This document shows positions 16,698-26,600 of a stretch of DNA of 64,000 bases, in pieces. This DNA is from JAAYXE01 sp964391195 (lineage in GTDB: Bacteria > Chloroflexota > Anaerolineae > Anaerolineales > UBA4823): positions 1-64,000 of the forward strand of contig CAYMLG010000001.1 in assembly GCA_964391195.1 (NCBI GenBank). The letters are read 5' to 3'. The first letter of the stretch is position 1, and each line of letters starts with the position of its first letter. Both the position numbers and the translations under genes were made by a program. Below the pieces are notes generated by a model. That model did no database searches and had not been told where the DNA came from. It saw only the letters and a list, made by a program, of their open reading frames with translations.

Positions 16698-17833
16698 GAC
16701 AACACCTGCCGGTACACTTGAAGGGTTTTCTGGGCGGTTCGTTTCCATGTAAACTGGGCAGCTCGTTCGGGTCCGGCCTGGCGCAGGCGCCGCCGGAGCT
16801 CTGCATCGGTCAGGATGCGTTGCAAGGCTTGGGCCAGAGCCTGCTCGTCTCCCGGGGGGACCAGGATACCCGCGTCGCCCACGTTTTCGAGCATGGAGGA
16901 CACGGCGGTGGTGACGACCGGCGCGCCACAGGCCATCGCTTCCAGCGGAGGGAGGCCGAACCCCTCGTACAGCGATGGATAGACAAACGCATCCGCCAGA
17001 TTATAAACGATTGGCAGGTCGTCTGGGGAGACGTAGCCGGTGAAGTGAACCTGATCTTTGATCCCCAATTCGTCGATCTGTTGGAAGACCTGCTCGACCA
17101 TCCAGCCCATGCGCCCGGCGATGACCAGCGGATGGCGGACCTCGCCGGCCAGCAGGCGGCGGTATGCGCGCAGCAGCAGGGGTAGGTTCTTGCGCGGCTC
17201 GACCAGGCCGACGTACAGCAGGAAGCGGTCCGGCAGGTTGTACCGGCTGCGCACCGCGGCGCACAGGTCCGGATCATTGATCGGGCGGAATTTCTCGCTA
17301 ATCCCCAGGGGGATGGCGGTGATCTTCGTGGGCGGGATGCCCAGCAGGCGCATGGAGTCCTGGCGGGTGCTCTCCGAAACAGAGATGAGGGCGTCGGCCC
17401 GCCGGGCGCTCATGCGGATTGCCAGGGGGAAGAACAGGCGCTTGGCTCGAGTGTGGAGGCGCGGGTAGAGGAAGAAGGTCATGTCGTGGAAGGTGACCAC
17501 GGAAGCGCAGGGCAGGAACCAGGGCCGGGTGTAATGTGGCGAGTGCAGCAGGTCGATGCCGCTCCTGCGGACCAGCCCGGGTAAACGGGTTTGCTCCCAG
17601 ACCAACCGCCGGGCCGGGCTCATCTCCGGCAGCATGATCCACTCGAAGCCGGGCCGGGAGGGCGCTCCAACCAGCTCGTACCCGACCTGCTGGGAGAAGA
17701 CCACGAACTCGAACTCCGACTCGAGCTCCGCCAGGCTGCGGGTGAGGTGCAGGATATACATCCCCGCTCCCACCGGGTTTGGCGGCAGGGCGGTGATATC
17801 GATGCCGATGCGTTTATTCGCCATAGCGGTCAT
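16694..17833 (-). CDS. Family 4 (GT-B) glycosyltransferase
   Basis: Retaining transferase of 379 residues. The N-terminal domain has IGIDITALPPNPVGAGMYILHL and the glycine-rich acceptor loop. The C-terminal donor domain carries LYVGLVEPRKNLPLLLRAY, VHFTGYVSPDDLP and PSLYEGFGLPPLEAMACGAPVV, the E(x)7E motif. It resembles mannosyl/rhamnosyl transferases of exopolysaccharide clusters. ATG 17833 is used; ATG 17824 is equally possible. The gene overlaps the upstream GT2 by 20 bases and the downstream GT2 by a GTGA junction. Confidence 0.88.
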   Translation of the reverse strand: MTAMANKRIGIDITALPPNPVGAGMYILHLTRSLAELESEFEFVVFSQQVGYELVGAPSRPGFEWIMLPEMSPARRLVWEQTRLPGLVRRSGIDLLHSPHYTRPWFLPCASVVTFHDMTFFLYPRLHTRAKRLFFPLAIRMSARRADALISVSESTRQDSMRLLGIPPTKITAIPLGISEKFRPINDPDLCAAVRSRYNLPDRFLLYVGLVEPRKNLPLLLRAYRRLLAGEVRHPLVIAGRMGWMVEQVFQQIDELGIKDQVHFTGYVSPDDLPIVYNLADAFVYPSLYEGFGLPPLEAMACGAPVVTTAVSSMLENVGDAGILVPPGDEQALAQALQRILTDAELRRRLRQAGPERAAQFTWKRTAQKTLQVYRQVLS

Positions 17834-18893
17834 GGAGCCGCGAGCGCCTCAGGCGGCGCAAAGCGGCGGATTTGCGGCCCAGGGTGTAGGGGCTGAACCA
17901 GCCGTGGTCCAGCGCCCGGTCGATCTCCGCCGGGGATACCCGGCGAGAAGCCTGCACCAGGCGGCGCTTGCGGAAGGCGGCGGGCAGGCCGCGCAGGGCC
18001 CGAGCCTTGGCCCTGCAGATCGCGCCTGCCTGGCCGCGCAGGCTGTAATAGGCCAGGAACACCAGGTTGGAGAGCAGGTGGGCCGGCAGGTATTTCCAGA
18101 ACAGCCAGCCGGGCATATTGCTGACATATGCCCAGACCAGGTTGCGGTGCACCTGCGATACGGTGAAATCGCTCACCTGCCCGAAGCTGGCCGAACCCCA
18201 GTGCTCGACCACCGCCTGCGGCACGTACAGGCAGCGGCAGCCCCGCAGGCGCAGCCGGAAGCCCAAATCGACGTCTTCGTGGTGGCTGTAAAAATCCTCG
18301 TCAAATCCGCCCGCCTCCAGGAAAGCCTGCCGGTCGTACATGGCCGCCGCGGCGCAGGCGCTGAAGACTTCCCCCAGGGGGCGAACCGCTTCACCCTCTG
18401 GGCGGTTGATATCCCGGTGCCAGGCGGTCCCACTCACATGGCACACGTCTCCGGTGGCGTCGATCACCCCCGGTTTTTGCGCCTGCAGCATGTGGGAGGC
18501 GAAGAACGAATATTGGGGATGTTCTTCGGCGGCCTGGACCAGGGCTTGCAGCCAGCCGGGGGCGGGGAAGGCGTCGTTGTTCAACAGCGCCAGCCAGCGG
18601 CCACGGGCCAGCCGGGCGCCCAGGTTGTTGCCGGCCGCAAATCCCAGATTGCGTTCCAGGCGTTCCACCCGCAGGCCGGGCCAGCGCTGCTCCAAACCGG
18701 CGGCCGAGCCGTCGGTGGAGGCATTATCGACCACAATCACCTCAAAGTCGGTGAAAGTCTGGTCGTAGACGGCCTGCAGGCAGCGCGGCAGGTGCCGGGC
18801 GCCGTTCCAATTCAAGATGAGGATGGAAACGGAAGGCGCCCGGCCCTGTGTTTCGTTATTGGCTGATATAGGGGAGGTATAGGCGAGGGACAA
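17814..18893 (-). CDS. Family 2 glycosyltransferase
   Basis: GT2 enzyme of 359 residues. SVSILILNWNGARHL and VIVVDNASTDGS form the nucleotide-binding region, ARGRWLALLNNDAFP the DxD-like site and FYSHHEDVDLGFRLRLRG the acceptor motif. A C-terminal basic/hydrophobic segment (about 260-300) probably associates with the membrane. The only usable start I see is a TTG at 18893, inside the end of the beta-helix gene (38-base overlap). No good ribosome site precedes it, so translation may depend on coupling. Confidence 0.82.
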   Translation of the reverse strand: MSLAYTSPISANNETQGRAPSVSILILNWNGARHLPRCLQAVYDQTFTDFEVIVVDNASTDGSAAGLEQRWPGLRVERLERNLGFAAGNNLGARLARGRWLALLNNDAFPAPGWLQALVQAAEEHPQYSFFASHMLQAQKPGVIDATGDVCHVSGTAWHRDINRPEGEAVRPLGEVFSACAAAAMYDRQAFLEAGGFDEDFYSHHEDVDLGFRLRLRGCRCLYVPQAVVEHWGSASFGQVSDFTVSQVHRNLVWAYVSNMPGWLFWKYLPAHLLSNLVFLAYYSLRGQAGAICRAKARALRGLPAAFRKRRLVQASRRVSPAEIDRALDHGWFSPYTLGRKSAALRRLRRSRLHDRYGE

Positions 18894-21087
18894 GACTGGG
18901 GAGGGTTAACTGTACAGCCTCCTGGCCGACCGTCAGCGTGTATTCTCCCGGCGCGATCCCAGAAATCACGCCGGCCTTATCCGGCAGGGGTTCCCCGTTC
19001 AGGGCCCCCCGGCCGCCGCTGTAGGCATAGGCCAGGTAGGAACGGGAAGCGCTATTCCCGTCGTGAGTTGGGGGGACGGCGACCAATGCGCCGATTTGCG
19101 GTTCAGTGGCCGAACCGCGGTTTTCGATGGCGACTTTGTCGAAGGGGCCGGCGGCGTGGGGCACGACCAGGTTGTTGAAGCCCTGGAGGTCGAAGATATT
19201 CGGGGTGGTGAAATCGTTGCGGTAGACCAGGCCCCCGTAGCTGTCTGAATAGATCAGGTTGTTGTTGTACTGCACCCGGTTGGGCGCATCGGGCGAATCA
19301 CTATCGGTGATGGGGATGCCGGGGTTATGGCTGATGACCGAGTTCTGGATCACCCCGGTTGGGCTGATCTTCCGGCTCCGGTCGCCTTCGACGTAGATGG
19401 CTGAACCGAATGAATTCCACTGGCCTTCATCCACTCCTGGGAGGATATCGTTGTTGATGAACCGCGAGTTATCCACCAGGATTTCCGACCCCTGGACCAT
19501 GAGCCCGCCCCCGGCCAGGGTGGAGCTGTTTTGGGCGAAGGTGGTATTCCGGACCGTCCCCCGGGATTGGTTGATGATCAGCAGCCCGCCACCCAGGGTT
19601 TGATCCCCCCGGGCGTCGGACTTCATGATGATGCTGTTCTCGAGGGTGATGTCCGCCAGGTCGCCCATGATGGCCGCCCCGATCCCCGAGCCGCCGACGT
19701 TCGGGGTGCGCTCCACGTCGAGGTCGTTGAAGATGGTGTTGTACACCTCTACCCTGGCGCGGTTATCGGCGGCGCTGCCCATCTGAGGAACGCCGGCCAG
19801 GCCGTACATATGGAAGGTGTCTCCCCCGGCGTACAGACCGGCGGCGACCTGGCCCTGAGCGGCGATCCCCTGGTAGTTACCCTGTATATAGCTGTTGCGG
19901 ACGGTTAAGCGGGCGGGGGGGCGGTTGATCCTCCCGCCGTCGGTGGAGGCGTCGCCGCCGTCATTGGAGGTGGCCGAGATGGCGCCGCCGAAGCCATTCG
20001 CTTGCCCGATGCCGTTGGCCCGGTTACCCAGGAAGACACCGCCTTCGATCGTCACCTCGGCCCGGTACAGGTTGACCCCACCCCCGATATTGGCTTCGTT
20101 GGTGATAAAGTCGCTGTTGGTGAGCACAGCCAGCGTCTGGTCTTCGGCGTGGAAAGCGCCGCCCTCGGTGGGGGAATGGTAAGAGACGCTGGCGTCACGG
20201 GCGGCACGGTTGTTGCGGAAGACGCTCCCGCTGATCATGACCCGCGTGTGGGGCAGGCTCGTGTCTCCCCTCCAATGGCCGATGGCGTAAACTGCGCCGC
20301 CCACATAACCTGCCTCATTGTCTTCGAAAACGGAGTTCTGGAGAGAGACTTCGGAATTCCCGATATGGATGGCGCCGCCGGCAGCAGTGGGCGAGTGGCC
20401 GGGGTAATTGACCCGGTTGCCGCGGAAGGTGGAGTTGATCACTTCGGCGTCGGCGTCATAGATCTGCAGCCCGGCCCCGCTGTTCCTGGCCCGGTTGTTC
20501 TCAAAGCGGCAGGAATCAATCCGGCCGATGCTGTCATCGGCGATCACTAACGCCCCGCCGCCGGTGGTGGGTTGGTTGCCGTTGTTGCCGGTGAAGACGC
20601 AGTCGATGAAGGTGACAACCGCCTGGCGGACAGTAATGCCCGCCGCCCAGCCTTCACGATCAGAGTATCCGTCGCGGAAGGTGATCCCCGAAAAGATGAT
20701 CTCTTTTTCGGAGAAACCGGTGTTCAGAATCCGCATAATGGGCCGGGAACCCTGCCCGCTCAGCACGGCGGTGGCCCCGGCAGCGGCCCGTACGGTGAAC
20801 CCCTTGCCGGCGTTCAGCACCGCAAAGCCGTCTTCGGGCGCGGTGTAGGTCCCATCTGCCAGTTCGATCACTCCGCCATCGGGCACGATGTTCAGGGCAC
20901 CCTGCAGGGTGGACACATCCCCAGGGACTTTAATGACAGCGGCGGCCTGCGCCGGCGCTGTCCTGTTCTCTCGTAGCCCCGGATCAGACCGGGGAGCGCC
21001 GGCCCCCTGCACAGGAAGGGTGGGGAAAGCTAACGACACGAGGATTACCAGTAAGCAGAGCGCTCGAACGCTCCTAATGCGTTCCAT
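18856..21087 (-). CDS. Secreted right-handed beta-helix (Pmp/CSLREA-like) protein
   Basis: Protein of 743 residues with a signal peptide (about 1-29, LCLLVILVSLAFPTLPVQGAGA). A long run of parallel beta-helix coils follows, visible as recurring patterns such as NSVFEDNEAGYVGGAVYA, RFENNRARNSGAGLQIYDA and SDFITNEANIGGGVNLYRA. GGG/GGA turns and N-N ladders are typical of pectate-lyase-like or polymorphic membrane protein folds. A short C-terminal beta domain ends in LYLPYISQ. It may be a surface adhesin or a glycan-cleaving or epimerising enzyme; no catalytic residues can be assigned. It is the first gene of a leftward operon of transferases. Confidence 0.75.
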   Translation of the reverse strand: MERIRSVRALCLLVILVSLAFPTLPVQGAGAPRSDPGLRENRTAPAQAAAVIKVPGDVSTLQGALNIVPDGGVIELADGTYTAPEDGFAVLNAGKGFTVRAAAGATAVLSGQGSRPIMRILNTGFSEKEIIFSGITFRDGYSDREGWAAGITVRQAVVTFIDCVFTGNNGNQPTTGGGALVIADDSIGRIDSCRFENNRARNSGAGLQIYDADAEVINSTFRGNRVNYPGHSPTAAGGAIHIGNSEVSLQNSVFEDNEAGYVGGAVYAIGHWRGDTSLPHTRVMISGSVFRNNRAARDASVSYHSPTEGGAFHAEDQTLAVLTNSDFITNEANIGGGVNLYRAEVTIEGGVFLGNRANGIGQANGFGGAISATSNDGGDASTDGGRINRPPARLTVRNSYIQGNYQGIAAQGQVAAGLYAGGDTFHMYGLAGVPQMGSAADNRARVEVYNTIFNDLDVERTPNVGGSGIGAAIMGDLADITLENSIIMKSDARGDQTLGGGLLIINQSRGTVRNTTFAQNSSTLAGGGLMVQGSEILVDNSRFINNDILPGVDEGQWNSFGSAIYVEGDRSRKISPTGVIQNSVISHNPGIPITDSDSPDAPNRVQYNNNLIYSDSYGGLVYRNDFTTPNIFDLQGFNNLVVPHAAGPFDKVAIENRGSATEPQIGALVAVPPTHDGNSASRSYLAYAYSGGRGALNGEPLPDKAGVISGIAPGEYTLTVGQEAVQLTLPSLVPRLYLPYISQ

Positions 21088-21420
21088 AAGCGGCTGTTCT
21101 ACTCCTTCTCTAGAGGGTAGGCGTCTTCACCGTACCGGCAGAGGGACAAAGCTCACCTCGGGCGCGAGAAAACACCAATGGTTTATAGGTTTACTATGAA
21201 TGCTTCGTATTTAACTTTTCAATTTGTTTAGCTGCATGAGAAATGCTTCTCTTGCCCCCCAAGCAGCCCCTCGAACAACTCCCCTATTATTCCCAATTGC
21301 CGGTATGGCTCTTCACGATCTCAACCCAGTATCCGGCCCTTGGGCGTTTAATATTGTAGCACATCCGAGATGGACATGCTTCAATACATAATTTGGATGC
21401 CTGGCCGCCGGATGGCAGGG
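21088..21420. other. Intergenic region upstream of the beta-helix gene
   Basis: 333 bases, AT-richer than the surroundings (notably 21175-21235). It separates the beta-helix operon from the GT2 gene ending at 21421. It carries the candidate promoter at 21193-21222. No gene, tRNA or clear terminator is seen. Confidence 0.4.
21193..21222 (-). promoter_or_regulatory. Candidate promoter of the beta-helix operon
   Basis: On the - strand TTGAAA (21217-21222) is followed after 18 bases by CATAGT (21193-21198). This puts the start about 100 bases upstream of the ATG at 21087. The match is modest, but the region is AT-rich. Confidence 0.3.
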
Positions 21421-22563
21421 TCAGCGCCGCCGGGATGCCTCGTCCAGTAGAGATTGGTCGTATCCGGGTGGGAGGGGGATATCGAGTTCCCGGGCCGCGG
21501 GGATAAACCACTTCAGCAGGTACATCAAAAAGCGACGGGCGTACACCCGGCACACGGGCTGCATCTGCTGCGGGTCGGCCCGGCTACCGGCCAAAAGGCC
21601 TTTATAAAAGTAGTAATGATAGAGTTTCAAATAGAGCTGATCTAGCAGGGCGTGGGATCGCCACTCGTAGGCGCTGGCCAGGCGTAGGGCGACCTCCTCA
21701 AACCAGGCAGCGGTCTCGGCAGTGACCGGCCTGACCGCAGCCAGCAGCGAAAAATAAGCCCGGCGGGAAGCCAGCCCTTTACCGATAATCAATCCTGCCA
21801 GTTCGGGGTGCTTGCGGACCAGCACGTGCGCCATCAGCCCGCTGCGGTACTGGCGTTGAGCGAAGGTGAACGCGTTGTGGTAGTGGTAATGGTAGGCGAC
21901 CGGGACATCGGAATAGATGATCCGCATCCCCTTCTGGGCAAGCCGGTATCCCAGCTCGGCATCCTCATAACCGTAGATGACAAAGTCAGGGTCGAACCAG
22001 CGATCCAACTGCCACAGCATGCTGCGTTTTAGGGAAATGTTCGAGGTATAGAAATGCCTGAAATCGTATTCTTGCCCGCTTTGCAGAAAGTGATAGCTGA
22101 ACTGCTGTGCGCCGATGCCGTCGATGTGGGCCATCAGCGTATTGACCGGCAGGTCACTGGGCCAGCACAGGCGGCCGAGGATCGCGACCCGCTCATCCGG
22201 GTGGAGACGGTGCGCAGCCAGGTGTGCTTCGACGAAATCGGGCTCGGGCAGGATGTCGTCGCCCACGAACATGACCAGCGGAGCGCTGACCAGCGGAATC
22301 GCCCGGTTGCGGGCCAGGCCCTGCCCCCCATTCTTCTCCATGCGCTCCACCCGCAGGCGGAACTTCTGCGGGTGGTAGGAGGTCAGCACTTCATAGGTGT
22401 TATCCGTGGATGCATCGTCTACCACGACGATCTCGAAGGAGTCGGGCGTGGTTTGCCGCTCGTAAGCCTCCAGAGCGCGCCTCAGGTCTGGCGCCCGGTT
22501 GTAGCTCGGCATGATGATGCTGAGTGCGGGCTGTAGGTTAGATGAAGCGGGTTGTTTCAACAC
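21421..22563 (-). CDS. Family 2 glycosyltransferase
   Basis: GT2 enzyme of 380 residues: LSIIMPSYNRAPDLRRAL, VVVDDASTDNT, PLVMFVGDDILPEP (metal-binding site region) and FVIYGYEDAELGYRLAQKGM. The C-terminal 120 residues are helical and unlike the core. It begins with GTG 22563, directly abutting the stop of the next GT2 upstream. It is the last gene of the large unit that includes the exporter. Sugar and linkage cannot be read from the sequence. Confidence 0.83.
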   Translation of the reverse strand: MLKQPASSNLQPALSIIMPSYNRAPDLRRALEAYERQTTPDSFEIVVVDDASTDNTYEVLTSYHPQKFRLRVERMEKNGGQGLARNRAIPLVSAPLVMFVGDDILPEPDFVEAHLAAHRLHPDERVAILGRLCWPSDLPVNTLMAHIDGIGAQQFSYHFLQSGQEYDFRHFYTSNISLKRSMLWQLDRWFDPDFVIYGYEDAELGYRLAQKGMRIIYSDVPVAYHYHYHNAFTFAQRQYRSGLMAHVLVRKHPELAGLIIGKGLASRRAYFSLLAAVRPVTAETAAWFEEVALRLASAYEWRSHALLDQLYLKLYHYYFYKGLLAGSRADPQQMQPVCRVYARRFLMYLLKWFIPAARELDIPLPPGYDQSLLDEASRRR

Positions 22564-23607
22564 TTAACTTTTACCGCTGGCGATCACCCTTTTTACGGTT
22601 TGCTTCAGCCGTCCGGTAAAGCCGGGTGCGGAGGGGGGTGGAGGGATAGAAGATTCTCCGGCCTGTTCGAGCTGAGCGATGATATAGCGGATGCAGGTCT
22701 CTCGGGCGGGGTCTCCAGGCCGGAGCAGCCTCAGCGCTCGTTCGGGCTGCCCGGCCAGGTTCTGCGCCAGCAGCACGCTCAGCACGCGGTCCATGCCGTA
22801 GACGTAAATCGAATGTAAGAGCTGATCGGTCCTTTTCTCCAGGGGGAGCTGCCCGAACCAGGCCTCATCGGCGGCGTGCTGGGGCAGGTGCACGGCCAGG
22901 ATCCAGCAGATCTCGAAGATCATCGCCGCCTGGTTCTCGCGGATCGTGTTGCTGGAGTGGACCCGGTAGCGCATGAGCGGCTCCGGCACCAGCCTCAGGC
23001 GGGACTGCTTCGCCATGCGCAGGGCGAAATCCCAGTCGTGGGTGTAGCGCAGCGGCAGGAAATCCCCGACACGCTCGTACCAGCCTCGGGAGAACACGTA
23101 GTTCGAGGTGGTCGCCAGGTAGTTCTCGGTGAGCAGGGCGGCGCGCAAGTCGTCGTCCGCCCGGAAGCTGCGCTCGGGGTGGGGCAGCAGCCAAGGCTCG
23201 CAGTCGTGGTAAGCGTGTTTCACGCCGATTTCCTTCCCTTGCCCGTCGACGATCTCGATCTCCGTACAGATCAGGCCGGTCTGCGGGTCGAGGCGCAGCG
23301 CCTCCAGGCAGCGCTCCAGGCGGTTGGGGTAATAGGCGTCGTCGGAATTGAGGATCGCCAGGAATTCGCCGGAAGCCGCATGCAGCCCGCGGTTGATGGC
23401 GGCGTGCGCGCCCTGGTTCTCCTGGGCGATGATCCGCAGCCGCGGATCGCTGAATCCCTCCAGCACCTGCAGGCTGTTGTCTTTAGAGCCGTCATCGACC
23501 ACGATTAGTTCCAGGTCCCGCAGCGTCTGGCCGAGCACGCTCCGCACCGCTTCACCCAAATAAGCGGCGTGGTTGTAGGAAGGGATGATCACCGAGACTT
23601 CAGGCAT
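22564..23607 (-). CDS. Family 2 glycosyltransferase
   Basis: GT2 enzyme of 347 residues starting MPEVSVIIPSYNHAAYLGEA, with VVDDGSKDNS, FLAILNSDDAYYPNR and RYTHDWDFALRMAKQ. ATG 23607 is chosen because GGAGGG lies just before it. The frame extends to 23709 but would read antisense-like sequence into the previous gene. It overlaps the end of the giant transferase by 8 bases. The C-terminus ends in a proline-rich linker and a short basic helix. Donor unknown. Confidence 0.85.
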   Translation of the reverse strand: MPEVSVIIPSYNHAAYLGEAVRSVLGQTLRDLELIVVDDGSKDNSLQVLEGFSDPRLRIIAQENQGAHAAINRGLHAASGEFLAILNSDDAYYPNRLERCLEALRLDPQTGLICTEIEIVDGQGKEIGVKHAYHDCEPWLLPHPERSFRADDDLRAALLTENYLATTSNYVFSRGWYERVGDFLPLRYTHDWDFALRMAKQSRLRLVPEPLMRYRVHSSNTIRENQAAMIFEICWILAVHLPQHAADEAWFGQLPLEKRTDQLLHSIYVYGMDRVLSVLLAQNLAGQPERALRLLRPGDPARETCIRYIIAQLEQAGESSIPPPPSAPGFTGRLKQTVKRVIASGKS

Positions 23608-26600
23608 GAGTTCCCTCCAGCAGAGCGGTTTTGTACTTGCGGGCGATGACGTCCATCCCGAAGTTTTCCAGGAAAGCCTGGCGGATCGCCTGCGGGGCCG
23701 GCGGGGCATCCAGCATCTGGCGCACGCCCTTCATCAGGGCGGTGATATCCCCAATCTGGGACACGACCACCCCGCCCTGGGTGGCCTCCAGCACCTCGCG
23801 GTTGTTGCCCACGTCGGTCACCACCACCGGCTTGCCCATGATCTGCGATTCGGCCACGATCAGCGGCATGCCCTCGTACTCGGAGGGCAGCACGAGCACG
23901 TCCATCACCGCCAGCACATCGCTGATCGGGCGGTAGAAAGGCCGGCGATACACGTTCTGCAAGCCGAGCCGGGCGATTTCGCCGTTCACCGCCCCTTCCA
24001 GCGGTCCTTCGCCGATAAAGAGGAAAGCCACCGAGGGATCGGAGGCAAAGCGGCGGGCCAGTTCCACGTAATCCATGGGGCGCTTCTGCGGGTGCAGCCG
24101 GGCGGCGAAAGCAACGACCTTCTTGTCCAGGGGCAAGCCCAGGCTGCGCCGGATCTCCAGCAGGCGGTCGGGGGTGTAGGCGGAGGGGTCCAGGTTGCTG
24201 GGATCGATGCCGTGCTCAATGTGAAGGGCCTGCTCCGGGCGCACGCCTTTCTCCACATAAGCCCGGCAGATCTTCTGGCTGGCGCCGATATGCGCATCAA
24301 GGTGCACGGCCAGGTCGACATCGTAGCGGTTGATCCAACCGATTTGGTGATCGTACACCTGGTTGACCGTGCGCAGACCGGGATGGCGTTTTTTGATCTC
24401 GCCCAGCGCATCGTAGATCCAACCGGCCCCATTGCCGATATAGAGCGAGCGGGCCTCAAAGCGGCGGATCAGGGAGTCCAGATAGGAGAGTTTGGTGTTG
24501 GTGTCGGTGAACTGAGGCATCCCGAAAACGAAGGGAGTCTCCTGGCGGAAGGCGTCCGCCAGGGTGCCCAGGGCCCAATCGTGCTCATCGATGGAAATGA
24601 CCACAAACCGGATCTCATCTTTGAGGTTCTTGATCAGGTTCAGGTGGAGCTGCTCGGCGCCGCCGACGGCCAGGAATTGGAGCAGGAGCAGCACGGTCGG
24701 GCGCGGATCGGGGACCGGGGGCTGCGCGGGCAGGACGGTATCGTAGGGGTGCAGAATACGCGGGGCGATCTGCCAGGGCAGGTCGGGGCGAGCCCGCACC
24801 AGCAGGTGTTTGCCCTGCAAATGGCGCTCCAATTCAGGCAGGCGCGCATCGCAGGGGATGGATCCGGGCGCATCGTGTTCCCGCGTGAGATGGTCGATGA
24901 TCCGGGCGGCGGTATCGATCGAACCGCCGCGCCCTTCGAGCCAGGTGGACAGATCCAGGCGGAACTCCTCGCCCAGGCAGGTCTTATCTACGACCAGGCG
25001 CAGCAGGGGCTGCTCGGGCGTGCCGGGGAGCTCGCCGGCGAGCAAGCGCCCGGCCAGCCAGTCCGCCGGCCCGTTGGTGTTGAGGGTGAAGGCCAGCCCC
25101 TCGGTCGCCAGGGCGACCAGGTTCTCTTCAAGGTAGGTTTCACTCTGCCCCAGCAGGTCGGGGGAGGCCAGGCAAAGATAGCGGGCGCGCAGCCCCTGGC
25201 ACAACTCCGGGACGCTCTCCGCCCGCCAGCCGGGGAATCCCCCCTGCAGCGAGCGCACTTCGCCGGTTTGCCGGTCCCAGGAGACGAGCTCAACTGAGGC
25301 GGCGAAGGTCTGGCGGCAGGCCCACTCCCGGACCGCCTGCTCGCTCACCTGGGGCGGGCGGTGATCGTGGATCAGGTGATCATGGATCACAAGCACCGCG
25401 ACGACCGGGTTGGGCAGCATGGCCCCGGGGATGACGACGGGCTTCGACCAGCCATCGGAGGCGGGCGTCTGGGCCACCCCGTGGGGCACCGGGCTGGAGC
25501 CGCGCAGGGCGCCGCTCAGGCGGCGGGCCACGCCGCGTACGAATGCGCCGGGCCCTTCACTGCGTAAGATGCGGGCGGAGTACAGCAGGGATTTCAGCCC
25601 GGTCTCGAGCTTCCCGCCCTTCGGCAGGACCCGGTTCCGGACCTGGAACAGGCGCTGCATCAAGCGCCAACTGTTGCTGTTCAAGATCTCCAGGTAGAGT
25701 TTGAACATTTTCTCGGCCCGCGCCTGGGCGGAGGCCAATTGGGTTTGGGCGTCATGCAGCTCGCGCAGCGTCTGATCGTAGGCGGCGGCCCGGGCCTCGA
25801 GCTCGCTCTGCCAGGCGTGCATTTTTCTGGCGACTTCGGCCGCGGGCGTAAAACCGGCCGGGGTGTGTTTCTCCGCGGCGGATATCGCCATCCGGTAAGT
25901 CTGCTCCCATTCGTCCAGGTGGTCAGAGAGCAGCCAGGACCGGCGCACGGTCTCCTGGGCGGCAGCCCCCATCCGGCGGCGCAGCTCGGAGTCCTCGATC
26001 AACGCGCACAGCCGTTCTTCCCACTCTTGCAAGGTCCCGGCCAGGAAGCCGTTCTCTCCGTCCACCACGACCCGCTCGTAAGGGGCCACCCGGCTGTAGA
26101 CGCCGGGGACAGCCAGGGCGCTGTACTCCAGGAATTTGAGGTGGCTCTTGCAGCGGTTGAACAGGTTATCCTGGAGAGGCGCGATAAACAGGTCGCACTC
26201 CATCTGCAGGAAGAAATCGACGAACTGGCGGTAGCCGCTCAGCCCGACATCCACCCAGGTGACGTTGGGCAGGCCGCGGAAGGCCGGGGGCGGGGCCATG
26301 CCCCAAAACTTGAGTCTCACCTGCTGCGGGTAGCGGGCCAGGACGTTCAGCAGGGCCGGTTCGGCCACCTCAAGATCGTAGCTGTGGCTGTGCCCGCCCA
26401 TGTAGCCCAGGGTGAGCGGGCCGGTCCGCTCCTGGTAGGGGCGCAGCCGCCACCAGGCGTCGTTCAAGTAGTTGGGAACCACGAAGACATTCGGGTTGAA
26501 CTCGCGGGCGTACCCGGCCAACGGCGGGGTGCTGACGATCACGGCATCCGCCTCGACCATGGCGCGCAGGATAGGCCCGCGGGCGCTCAGGTAGGCGTAG

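Noticed and set aside
23585..25297. Long + strand frame opposite the giant glycosyltransferase
   Set aside because: Same antisense effect; composition rich in Gly, Gln, Val and Ala without motifs.
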